Below, piece by piece: positions 6,426 to 13,060 of a stretch of 22,719 nucleotides of DNA. The notes beneath the pieces were generated by a model. It saw only the letters and a list, made by a program, of their open reading frames with translations. It did no database searches and was not told the DNA's origin. The translations under genes and the position numbers were made by a program. Every line of letters starts with the position of its first letter. The first letter of the stretch is position 1. The stretch comes from CAZBZG01 sp964496245 (GTDB lineage Bacteria; Planctomycetota; SZUA-567). Location of the stretch: NCBI GenBank assembly GCA_964496245.1, contig CAZBZG010000042.1:1-22719 (forward strand), read 5' to 3'.

Positions 6426-7907
6426 TCAAGCTGAGGCCGCCTGCGGCGCGGCATACGCGCGCATGCCGCCCATCGGCACAGGCACGTCTCCGCGCTCGAG
6501 CCAGGCTTCGAGCTGCTCGAAGTGCCCATCCGACCAGCCTTCGAATACCTCGCACAAGGTCTTGCGCACGTGCGCCTCCGTGGTCTGCTCCCGCCAGTGC
6601 TGGAACGCCCACCGGTTCTGGGCCTTGGCCTCGGCATCCACGGCATCGCAGTCTACGCACGCCCGCAGGGTCCGGTCGAGCCGCGCCGCCACCTCCGGCT
6701 CCTGCCCCACTCGGTTCTCGATCTCGTCCGGATCGTTCGCGAGGTCGAAGAGCTGAGGCGCGAATCCAGCGTAATGCACGTACTTCCAGTCCCCCTCGCG
6801 CAGCATGAAGCTGCCGGTGTTCTGCAGGCCGGCGTGGTACTGGCCCCAGACCGCCTCCGGCCGGTCCGACGTGCTGCCTGCGAGTTCGGACGCGAGCGAC
6901 CAGCCGTCCACATCCCGGGCGGGCGTGAGCCCCGCGACATCCAGGAGCGTGGGGTAGAGGTCCACGAGCGAGACGAGGGAATCGCAGCCCCGGCCGGGCG
7001 CGATGTCCGGACCGGCTGCGATCAGGGGCACGCGCACCGACCCTTCGTACATGGCGCTCTTGCGGTTCTGGCTGTGCTCCATCTGCAGGTCGCCGTGGTC
7101 GCTCGTGAACACGACGCAGGTGCTGTCGGTGAGTCCGCATGCATCGAGTCCGGCGAGCACCTCGCCCACCATGGCATCGACTTCCGAGAGCATGGCGCAA
7201 TAGTACTGGCGGATGTCCAGGATCTCCTTCTCGGTGAACGGAGCGTCGCATCCCTTGAGCACGCGCATGTAGCGCATGACCGGATGGTCTTCGCGATCGG
7301 CTGGCGGCAGGGGGATCGCCGCGCGGGGGATCTGGCCGAGATACGCGGGCGACGTTCGGTAGCCCGCCATGGGGTGCGGTTTGTTGAATCCCACATGCAG
7401 GAAGAAAGGGGGCTCGCCTCCATACCGTTCCAGCCATCGGCGTGCCCGGTCGACCCGCTCCCAGTCCTGCTCGTGGATGCGCGTGTCGCCGTCGGACTCC
7501 AGCTTGGTGTGCGGGCGCTGGGTGTGCCGCGGCAGCTCAATACCGGACGCGCGGATCCAGCTCGTCAGGGCGCACCCGAGGGTGTGCGCGCCCGCGTACT
7601 TGTCGTCCCGGCCGATGGTGGCCGTGCGGTACCCGGCGCGGATCAGGTCGTGTTCGAACGTGGGATCATCCTCGGTCAACCCTTTGCGATTGTTCCACGC
7701 CCGGACGCGGTGGACGTGCTGCCCGCTCCACATGGACGCGCGCGAAGGACAGGAGACGGGAGAATTGCAGTAGGCCCGTCGGAAGAGCGCGCCCCGCGCG
7801 GCCAGCCGGTCCAGATGCGGCGTGTGCGCAGCCGGGTGCCCCATGCACCCGAGCCCGCGGCCGTCCATGCTGTCGCACTGGATGAGGAGGATGTTGGGGC
7901 GTTTCAT
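6426..7907 (-). CDS. Sulfatase, Ser-type active site, arylsulfatase K-like
   Basis: A 493-residue family S1-type sulfatase that hydrolyses sulfate esters. N-terminal metal site CDSMDGR (Asp12), the activation motif S-C-P-S-R at 52-56 within NSPVSCPSRASMWSG, and the second metal site TSDHGD are all present. The nearest motif pattern I know is arylsulfatase K-like enzymes (DSFDGR, CCPSR). Aligned on PSR, the residue converted to formylglycine is Ser52 rather than the usual Cys, so activation would need an anaerobic radical-SAM maturase (anSME/AtsB type). None is in the window. No signal peptide is visible: the ATG at 7907 begins directly with MKRPNILLIQCD, so the enzyme is predicted cytoplasmic. 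It overlaps the iclR stop by four bases (ATGA), indicating translational coupling. Substrate unknown. Confidence 0.92.
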   Translation of the reverse strand: MKRPNILLIQCDSMDGRGLGCMGHPAAHTPHLDRLAARGALFRRAYCNSPVSCPSRASMWSGQHVHRVRAWNNRKGLTEDDPTFEHDLIRAGYRTATIGRDDKYAGAHTLGCALTSWIRASGIELPRHTQRPHTKLESDGDTRIHEQDWERVDRARRWLERYGGEPPFFLHVGFNKPHPMAGYRTSPAYLGQIPRAAIPLPPADREDHPVMRYMRVLKGCDAPFTEKEILDIRQYYCAMLSEVDAMVGEVLAGLDACGLTDSTCVVFTSDHGDLQMEHSQNRKSAMYEGSVRVPLIAAGPDIAPGRGCDSLVSLVDLYPTLLDVAGLTPARDVDGWSLASELAGSTSDRPEAVWGQYHAGLQNTGSFMLREGDWKYVHYAGFAPQLFDLANDPDEIENRVGQEPEVAARLDRTLRACVDCDAVDAEAKAQNRWAFQHWREQTTEAHVRKTLCEVFEGWSDGHFEQLEAWLERGDVPVPMGGMRAYAAPQAASA

Positions 7908-8677
7908 GCGTCGATCTCCTGCACCTGGAACGTCTCCTGCAACGCGAGCAGCTCCTCCATGCGCGCGGCGGTCCAGCCGAGCGCCTCCACCTTGCGCGCG
8001 CGCGCCTCTCCTTCCATGCGGAAGGCGGGCGCGCCAAAGCCGATGGCCGCCCATACCCGACCGTCCGGTCCGCGGATGGGAATCGCACAAGTGTCCGCCT
8101 GTCCGTCGGCCGCACGCGCAGAAGCCATGCCCTGCTCCCGGATCCGTGCGAACGCGCGGTCGAGCTCCTTGCGCGTCTGTACCTCCGGCCATCGGTCGCC
8201 GGGCAGTCCCTTGCTTTCCACGATCGCTGCGCGCTCCTTTGGATCCGCATACGCCAGCAGCACGCGGCCGGTGGTGGTCTCGTACGGCGACGGCCGCTGC
8301 TGGAGTTCGGCGTTGACGGACACGCTCTGCTCCACCGTGGCCTTGGCCAGGTTGAAGCGCTCGCCCTTGCGCAGCGTGCCGACGGTCACGGTCTCCCGGA
8401 TCGCTTCAGCCAGCGCGCGGGCGTGCTCTTCGGCCAGGGCCGCGAGCGTCCCCCGGCGGCGCCGATGCTCGGCCAGCGCCAGAATCTGCGGGCCGATGGC
8501 GTAGCGGCCATTCGTTGTCTTCTCGAGAAAGCCGATCCCCACAAGGGTCTTGAGGATGTGCGAGAGCGTGGCTTTGTGAATCCCGGTTGCGGTGACGATC
8601 TCGGTGAAGGATGCTGCATCCTTCCTATTTTGAATGGTTTGCAGGATTGCTGCCGCTTTTTGAAGCACTTGGATCAT
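7904..8677 (-). CDS. IclR-family transcriptional regulator
   Basis: A 257-residue DNA-binding repressor/activator. Residues 1-65 form the winged helix-turn-helix (FTEIVTATGIHKATLSHILK is the helix-turn-helix core) and about 75-250 the IclR effector-binding domain, with family landmarks TTTGRVLLAYAD and AIPIRGPDGRVWAAIGF. Length is normal for the family. ATG 8677 is preceded by GGAG ten bases upstream. It is the first gene of the operon and its stop overlaps the sulfatase start, so regulator and enzymes are made from one message. A 19-bp palindrome over the promoter suggests it controls its own operon. The effector is probably a sugar acid or the desulfated product, by analogy with other IclR proteins; this is inference. 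Confidence 0.93.
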   Translation of the reverse strand: MIQVLQKAAAILQTIQNRKDAASFTEIVTATGIHKATLSHILKTLVGIGFLEKTTNGRYAIGPQILALAEHRRRRGTLAALAEEHARALAEAIRETVTVGTLRKGERFNLAKATVEQSVSVNAELQQRPSPYETTTGRVLLAYADPKERAAIVESKGLPGDRWPEVQTRKELDRAFARIREQGMASARAADGQADTCAIPIRGPDGRVWAAIGFGAPAFRMEGEARARKVEALGWTAARMEELLALQETFQVQEIDA

Positions 8678-8701
8678 TTTGGAGTTTCTCCATGGCGATC
8701 G

Positions 8702-8720
8702 AGGTTCTTATTAAGAACCT
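8702..8720 (-). promoter_or_regulatory. Palindromic operator for the IclR operon
   Basis: Perfect 9-bp inverted repeat with one central base, AGGTTCTTA-T-TAAGAACCT. It overlaps the -10 box and the predicted transcription start of the iclR-sulfatase operon and ends 25 bases before the iclR ATG. Size, symmetry and position suit an IclR-family dimer site (family sites often carry GTTC...GAAC halves), implying autorepression. A smaller dyad, GGAGTTTCTCC, lies at 8681-8691. Confidence 0.7.
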
Positions 8721-8745
8721 TACGTCAGCCCTTCCGGTTTGTCAA
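8717..8745 (-). promoter_or_regulatory. Promoter of the iclR-sulfatase-ferredoxin-flavoprotein operon
   Basis: On the minus strand: perfect -35 TTGACA (8745-8740), 17-base spacer, weak -10 TAAGGT (8722-8717). The -10 box runs into the 19-bp palindrome, so a bound regulator would block RNA polymerase. Confidence 0.62.
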
Positions 8746-9220
8746 GCGCATTTCGAGAAAGATGTCCGCATCACCACGGCTCTGCGGCGCGCGACAGCGC
8801 GTCCGGTGCAGCCGCTTGTTCGAATCTGGGCTTGGTTCAGAACCGGGTCACACCCAAAGGGCGCTGGTTGTGGCACTCTTGTTTGTGCAACGCGTCACGG
8901 GTTCCGCCCCAGGCAAGAGAGCCAGGACTACAACCGGCTCCGTGTCCGGATGGCCACCCCAAACCGGACGCTTCTGAACCAGGCCGGACGACGACGGGCG
9001 GACGGGATCGGGGGGCTGCTGGACGAACGCGAGAAAACCTCCTGCCCGGACGCGGTGCGGGCGGCGAACGGAAGCATCCACGCGATATACGGCCGCGCCC
9101 GGTACGGCAACAAGGTGAGCTTGCGAGCCGTCTTCCGGCAGGAGGACGAGGGCGCGGGACGCTGGCACAGCCCGGATGCCCGCGGCCTGCGCCCCTCGCT
9201 ACCCCTTTGCACGTTCACCG
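8746..9220. other. Intergenic stretch with no recognised gene
   Basis: About 475 bases between the IclR-operon promoter and the DUF4870 promoter. Reading frames here lack ribosome-binding sites and family resemblance. The only small structure noted is an 11-bp palindrome GGTTC-A-GAACC at 8834-8844, which shares its GGTTC/GAACC halves with the operator at 8702-8720 but with a much shorter centre. Confidence 0.5.
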
Positions 9221-9248
9221 TTGACAGCGCTCTGGGAAACCGTATGCT
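9221..9248 (+). promoter_or_regulatory. Promoter of the DUF4870 gene
   Basis: TTGACA (9221-9226), 16-base spacer, TATGCT (9243-9248), about 47 bases before the start codon. Perfect -35 box; the -10 is the same as that at 2734-2739. Confidence 0.7.
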
Positions 9249-9295
9249 AAAAGGCGAATCTGCAGAGTAATTGCCCATCCCAAGAGGAGAACGAT

Positions 9296-9706
9296 ATGCC
9301 CGAAGAAATGCCGTCCAGTCCGGAACCGGAAGCACCCAGCGCCGCGCCCGATGCGTCGGCCGAAGGCCTGTCCAAGGATGCCAAGATGTTTGGCATGCTC
9401 TGCCACCTTGCGGCACTGGCCGGATTCGTCATTCCATTCGGCAACGTTATCGGCCCGCTCGTGATCTGGCTGATCAAGAAGGACGAGTTCCCGTTCGTGG
9501 ATGATCAGGGCAAGGAAGCGCTCAACTTCCAGATCACCATGGCCATCGCCGGCGTGATCTGCATCGCCCTGGCCTTCGTCCTGATCGGGCTCATCCTCGC
9601 TCCCCTGCTCTTCCTGGCCTGGGTGGTTCTGACGATCCTCGGAGCAGTCAAGGCCAACAACGGGGAGAAACACCGCTACCCATTCGCCATTCGCCTGATC
9701 AAGTAG
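9296..9706 (+). CDS. DUF4870-family membrane protein
   Basis: A 136-residue integral membrane protein of the DUF4870 (Tic20-like) family. Residues 1-25 are a soluble acidic, Pro/Ala-rich tail. The conserved part starts at about residue 24 with SKDAKMFGMLCHLAALAG, continues with a helix over VIPFGNVIGPLVIWLIKKDE, then DDQGKEALNFQ (the family's most conserved motif) and two further hydrophobic helices at about 80-115. The start ATG has GAGGAG six to seven bases upstream and its own promoter. It is a single-gene unit ending before a hairpin at 9796. Members are widespread in bacteria; no biochemical role is known. Family call secure. Confidence 0.92.
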   Translation: MPEEMPSSPEPEAPSAAPDASAEGLSKDAKMFGMLCHLAALAGFVIPFGNVIGPLVIWLIKKDEFPFVDDQGKEALNFQITMAIAGVICIALAFVLIGLILAPLLFLAWVVLTILGAVKANNGEKHRYPFAIRLIK

Positions 9707-9795
9707 GCGCGCCACATCCCACCGACCAACCGCTCGGGAGCGGGTCTTGCGGAATCTGCGCCTGCTCCCGGCGGCATGGATGGCCGTCCGACACG

Positions 9796-9820
9796 CTCGA
9801 GCCGCTAAAAGCGGCCCGAG
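9796..9820 (+). terminator. Hairpin after the DUF4870 gene
   Basis: CTCG-A-GCCGC / TAAAA loop / GCGGC-C-CGAG: a nine-pair stem with one A/C mismatch, about 90 bases after the stop. It is followed by TCCTCC rather than a U-run. A weaker GC dyad (CCGCT/AGCGG) lies close to the stop at about 9729-9742. Plausible but not a canonical terminator. Confidence 0.4.
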
Positions 9821-9925
9821 TCCTCCTGGCACGCCGCAGCCGAATACCCCTACCCAGCGATGCAAACCGATCTCGTGAGCTGACGCAAATCTACAAGGAA
9901 ATCACGCGTGCTCTCCGAAATTCGG

Positions 9926-9954
9926 TTGCTTCTTCGCAGACTGTGTGGTAGTCT
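9926..9954 (+). promoter_or_regulatory. Possible promoter for the secreted hydrolase-like gene
   Basis: TTGCTT (9926-9931), 17-base spacer, TAGTCT (9949-9954), about 77 bases before the ATG at 10032. Each box has four of six consensus bases. The rest of the 9707-10031 gap shows only the hairpin at 9796-9820. Confidence 0.4.
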
Positions 9955-10031
9955 TCTGCCAGGGACAATGGCAATCACATCGAATACGAGATGTAATAAT
10001 GCGCCCTGCCCGCCACACAAAGGAGCCCGCC

Positions 10032-10775
10032 ATGGCCACAGAACGCCCCAAATACACGCTCCCACCAGCCAGAACCCGCGGGAGGCCTGAGACGGCCAGC
10101 ACCGTCGGATCGCACCTCGCGAAACTGGCCCGCCTCCTGATTCTGAGCAGCGTGGCTCTGGTGGCCATGCCAGCCACCCCGACGGCAGCTCAAGACGCGA
10201 ACCCGGACGAGCCTCCCCTGCCGCTGGCGGCGAACTGGAACTGCAAAAGCGGCAACGGGTACGGCCCCGCCTGGCAGTTCGCAAAGATGAAGCAGGGCCA
10301 TCACCTGCTCTTCACCTTCCGCTTCGGACGGGGCGAGGCCGACCAGGCCTGGCAGGACCGCCTGCAGCCCATCTTCGCCTGGCTGGCCGAGCAGAAGGCC
10401 CCCATCTGCCTGCGCTGGGGGAACCTGATCAACGACGTCAAGGACCGTTCGCCCTTCAGCCCGAAGGAGCTCTGGCGCAGCGCGGGCAAGGCCATGATGG
10501 AGGCGCACGCGGCCAAGCTCAAGCTCATGCAGCAGTGGTACCCGGACCCGCCCCAGATCGTGATGCTCTCCAACAACGAGGGCAAAGCGCCCCGCATGAA
10601 AAAGGTCCTCAAGAGCGAAGCCTTCCAGAGCAAGCACGGCGACGTCAAGGACGAGATGGCCCAGCAGAAGATCGTGGGCGGCGGGTTCGTAGAGCGCTAC
10701 AAGGCCCTGTTCGACGGCATGCGCGAGGCTGCCGGCCCATGGGGCGAGCGGATGCGCTTCATCGGCTACGCCTGA
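10032..10775 (+). CDS. Exported hydrolase-like protein, N-terminal part (gene broken)
   Basis: 247 residues from an ATG preceded by AAAGGAG with 7-base spacing. A signal peptide is likely: basic N-region, hydrophobic segment LLILSSVALVAMPA at about 38-51, cleavage near PTAA-QD. The mature part begins LAANWNCKSGNGYGPAW and contains QWYPDPPQIVMLSNNEGKAPR, which I recall from large (about 600-residue or longer) secreted proteins of PVC and related bacteria with glycoside-hydrolase-like layout; I cannot name the family. The frame stops right after MRFIGYA. The sequence immediately downstream encodes, one frame over, what looks like the C-terminal end of such a protein. So this is probably a remnant lacking its middle and tail, not a complete enzyme. 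An alternative is that it is a short intact paralogue. Confidence 0.6.
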   Translation: MATERPKYTLPPARTRGRPETASTVGSHLAKLARLLILSSVALVAMPATPTAAQDANPDEPPLPLAANWNCKSGNGYGPAWQFAKMKQGHHLLFTFRFGRGEADQAWQDRLQPIFAWLAEQKAPICLRWGNLINDVKDRSPFSPKELWRSAGKAMMEAHAAKLKLMQQWYPDPPQIVMLSNNEGKAPRMKKVLKSEAFQSKHGDVKDEMAQQKIVGGGFVERYKALFDGMREAAGPWGERMRFIGYA

Positions 10776-10995
10776 GTTCAAGGTCTGGGCCCAGGCCCAG
10801 GTCCTGGGCGAAAAACCCAAGCGGCGGTGGCTGCTCTACGCGTACGCCCCCCTCGGCGATCAGACAGGCGTCGAAGTCACCATCCCCGGCTTCCAGGCGG
10901 TCACGCTGGACATCCTCAAGCGCGGCGTGTTCGCAGTCGTGGACGAAGCCACGGGCGAGATCGAGCCGATCGAGGTCCTCGAGATCGAGGACTAG
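10774..10995 (+). pseudogene. Out-of-frame C-terminal remnant of the same hydrolase-like gene
   Basis: Starting at the stop codon of the preceding frame, the +1 frame reads EFKVWAQAQVLGEKPKRRW and continues without interruption for 73 codons to TAG at 10993-10995, ending EIEPIEVLEIED. The composition (LLYAYAPLGDQTGVEVTIPGF) looks like a beta-sandwich tail of a carbohydrate-active protein. It has no start codon or ribosome-binding site of its own at the right place. The simplest reading is a deletion with a change of frame that joined the N-terminal 247 codons to the last 73. Programmed +1 frameshifting is possible but no slippery site is obvious. Confidence 0.6.
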
Positions 10996-11064
10996 CGCTT
11001 CGGCCCGCAGGAGGCGCGACACCTGAAGCGTGCCCACCGAATGCGTCGAGATGGGTCCGCAGTT

Positions 11065-11135
11065 CGGAGGGTCCGGCTCCTGCCGGACCGCCGTGCACGT
11101 GAAGCGTTGCGGACGCGCAGAAGCGCGTCCCTCCG
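11065..11135. repeat. REP-like inverted hairpin pair (BIME-like)
   Basis: Two perfect hairpins in opposite orientation: GGTCCGGC-TCCT-GCCGGACC (11070-11089) and GGACGCGC-AGAA-GCGCGTCC (11111-11130). When the second is read on the minus strand, both follow one pattern: GGAGGG, a 6-base stem arm, TYCT loop, complementary arm, CCGC. The inner six stem pairs differ between copies but stay paired. The outer GGAGGG heads of the two copies also pair with each other (11065-11071 with 11129-11135). This is the layout of repetitive extragenic palindromes. It occupies the gap between the broken hydrolase gene and the convergent sialidase. Confidence 0.65.
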
Positions 11136-11227
11136 ACAGTTCCATTGACCGAATCGTTCTCAATGAGCATGCGAACGCCGCCCGTTTCGCCGTTCGCAGA
11201 CAATGCCCGACCGGGTCTGCAGGCGAC

Positions 11228-12352
11228 TCAGAGCGGCTGTGGCGTAGCCCCGGCCTTGTTGATGAGCATTCGGAGGCGCACGGTATCCGACGTGGCGTCG
11301 CCGGACAGCACGTCCTCTTCCCGAAAGGCCGCCATCACGATCTCGCGCGCACCTGTTCGCTCGAAATCATAGGTGATGTAGACGGTGCCATCGGCCGCCT
11401 GATCCCCGTCGGGATACGAAACGCCCTCGCGCGCATCGAGCAGAAGCCCGCCGTGCCATGTCGCGCCATCGTCGTCGGAACCATAGGCCTTCAGATGCGA
11501 ACGAGTCCCGTTGGAGCGATCGCTCGCGAAGTCGCCGTTGACGGGATCGTGCCGGACCAGCAGCAGCCGTCCGGAGGCCAGCCGGCGGATGAAGAAACGC
11601 GAACGGACGTGCGGCACCGATGACGGTTCCAGTATACTCCACGTGCGGCCGCCGTCGGTCGAGACGCTCTCATCGATACCGCGATTCGTGCGCACCCACA
11701 TCCAGAGCGTGCCGTCCCGGCGCTCGACGATCATGTGTTCGTCGTAATTGCGAACCGCGGGCGGCACATCCGCGGCGCCGCGCTCCGACCAAATCGCGCC
11801 CCGGTCGGACGAGACCACCATCCCGGCGCTCTTCGCCTCGCGGCGGTGCCAGAACGACACCGGCAGCGCCCATTCCCCGCTCGACAGCTCGATGGGCTTG
11901 CACATCATGACCCCGTCGCACAGCCGTTGCGGCGCGGACCAGCTCGCCGCAGGGCCGTCCGACTCCGCAGCGGTCATCGCCCAGACACCGGAGCGCGATC
12001 CTGCAAAGCGATTGTCGGCCGCGTGCTGGGCCCAGAAGAACCACAGCCTGTCATCGGGATCGAGCCAGATCTCCGGATCAAAAGCGCGCACCGGCCCCTC
12101 GCCGTCCGGGTCGACCACCAGCTGTTCATCCGACCAGGTCACGCCGTTGTCCGTGCTGACCGCCAGCATGGCGTAGTTGTTGTGGTCCTCGCCCGGTGTG
12201 ATCCCGCCGTACCAGACCGCCCACAAGCGTCCATCCTTGCCGCAGGCCAGGCTTGGGATTCCTTGGAACGCGCGCGTCGCAGCGCCGTACGCCGGGCCGG
12301 GGTCGGCAATCACCTTTGGTGCGTTGAGATAACGGTCAGGGGAATCGGCCAT
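11228..12352 (-). CDS. Sialidase-like BNR/Asp-box protein
   Basis: A 374-residue predicted six-bladed propeller of the sialidase superfamily. Four Asp boxes are visible: STDNGVTW (66-73), SSDRGAIW (181-188), STDGGRTW (231-238) and SDDDGATW (292-299). The C-terminal SYPDG...DGTVYITYDFER segment (312-332) is also typical. No signal peptide is visible, so it is probably cytoplasmic, as for many PVC relatives whose true substrate is untested. The start is uncertain: ATG 12352 (MADSPDRYLN) fits homologue-like N-termini, while ATG 12373 would add seven residues; neither has a strong ribosome-binding site. It has its own promoter at 12437-12409. Superfamily secure, sialic acid specificity not shown. 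Confidence 0.88.
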   Translation of the reverse strand: MADSPDRYLNAPKVIADPGPAYGAATRAFQGIPSLACGKDGRLWAVWYGGITPGEDHNNYAMLAVSTDNGVTWSDEQLVVDPDGEGPVRAFDPEIWLDPDDRLWFFWAQHAADNRFAGSRSGVWAMTAAESDGPAASWSAPQRLCDGVMMCKPIELSSGEWALPVSFWHRREAKSAGMVVSSDRGAIWSERGAADVPPAVRNYDEHMIVERRDGTLWMWVRTNRGIDESVSTDGGRTWSILEPSSVPHVRSRFFIRRLASGRLLLVRHDPVNGDFASDRSNGTRSHLKAYGSDDDGATWHGGLLLDAREGVSYPDGDQAADGTVYITYDFERTGAREIVMAAFREEDVLSGDATSDTVRLRMLINKAGATPQPL

Positions 12353-12408
12353 TGGTATGCTCACGCATTGCATTCCTGCGTCTGGCTGCGTGCGATCACT
12401 GTCGGGGC

Positions 12409-12437
12409 ACTATAGCACGGCCCGTTCGGTTCGACAA
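12409..12437 (-). promoter_or_regulatory. Promoter and dyad upstream of the sialidase gene
   Basis: On the minus strand TTGTCG (12437-12432), 17-base spacer, TATAGT (12414-12409), which is one base from the -10 consensus. A dyad CCGTTC...GAACGG (12422-12427 and 12438-12443) brackets the -35 box and could be an operator. Confidence 0.6.
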
Positions 12438-12588
12438 GAACGGAATCATTGCAGGGCCACCGCATGCGCACGCGCGAGCCGTCGGATGGAGAAGGGGCAG
12501 CCATCTTCTCTGTACAGCGCCAGAAGAAGGGGCGGGCCCCGTCAATGCGACTGCAGACAGAGCCGGCCGCGGCCGCCTGCGCGGGCTG

Positions 12589-12890
12589 TCACTGCAGCCA
12601 TCCCTGAAACGCCTCACTCTCACAGTCCGGCGCGATCCGGATGCGCCTGTCGCACTCCTGCCAGCGCAGAGGAAGCAGCGCCTCGCCGGCCGCAAGGCAT
12701 ACCAGTCGCCGTCGAGCGACATCCACCCGCCGCCCTCTGTGATCACGTAGACCTTGTCGAAGAGCGTTTTCTCCAGCACCTCGACCCAGGGGTCCTGCTG
12801 CCAATTGTGCTGGACCACGTGGCAGCGCAGGGACACCTCGGCCAGCAGGGCGTCGGCACTGGAGCCGGACGAGTGGGGCTTCGTTACCAT
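12589..12890 (-). pseudogene. Decayed AraC-type (cupin) sensor fragment
   Basis: From ATG 12890 (AGGA eight bases upstream) the frame reads like the N-terminal cupin sensor of an AraC-family regulator: VSLRCHVVQHNWQQDPW, then LFDKVYVITEGGGWMSLDGDWYALRP. After ALRP the frame turns into Arg/Ser-rich noise. Shifting by one base restores GEALLPLRWQECDRRIRIAPD and ends at a TGA at 12589, only about 100 codons from the start. No helix-turn-helix domain follows on this strand down to 12374. So the gene has a probable one-base loss (around 12695, in CGGCCGGCGAGG) and has lost its DNA-binding half. It diverges from the truncated UroD-like gene, suggesting that both belonged to one now-decayed cassette. 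The 12374-12588 remainder shows nothing else but the sialidase promoter. Confidence 0.5.
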
Positions 12891-12946
12891 GCGATCATCC
12901 TACTGCCGGGCGAAACAAATGGCAAGGCAAACGGAAAGCGGGTCCA

Positions 12947-12976
12947 TGGACAACCGGGCCTGCAACCGCGTACGAT
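12947..12976 (+). promoter_or_regulatory. Possible promoter of the UroD-like gene
   Basis: TGGACA (12947-12952), 18-base spacer, TACGAT (12971-12976), about 85 bases before the ATG. A 10-bp palindrome GTCCATGGAC (12942-12951) overlaps the -35 box. Confidence 0.4.
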
Positions 12977-13060
12977 AGGGAGAGCACCGGCGATCGGCTG
13001 GAGCGCAGCCAGAGAGCCCCCGCAGAACGAATCGCCGCCCGCCGGCAGAGGAGCGCTTCC

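Noticed and set aside
4778..6808. 676-codon plus-strand frame spanning three minus-strand genes
   Set aside because: Runs across the ends of the flavoprotein, ferredoxin and sulfatase genes; no motif or start signal.
8611..9270. 219-codon plus-strand frame starting with a hydrophobic stretch
   Set aside because: Begins inside iclR antisense, crosses the operator and promoter, has no ribosome-binding site and no recognisable domain.
10770..10780. Programmed +1 frameshift in the hydrolase-like gene
   Set aside because: No slippery run or rare-codon/Shine-Dalgarno arrangement is evident at GCC TGA G, and a large central region also seems to be missing, so deletion is the better explanation.
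12564..12575. CGGCCGCGGCCG 12-bp palindrome
   Set aside because: Simple GC-rich palindrome of a kind expected by chance in this composition; no gene or promoter context.
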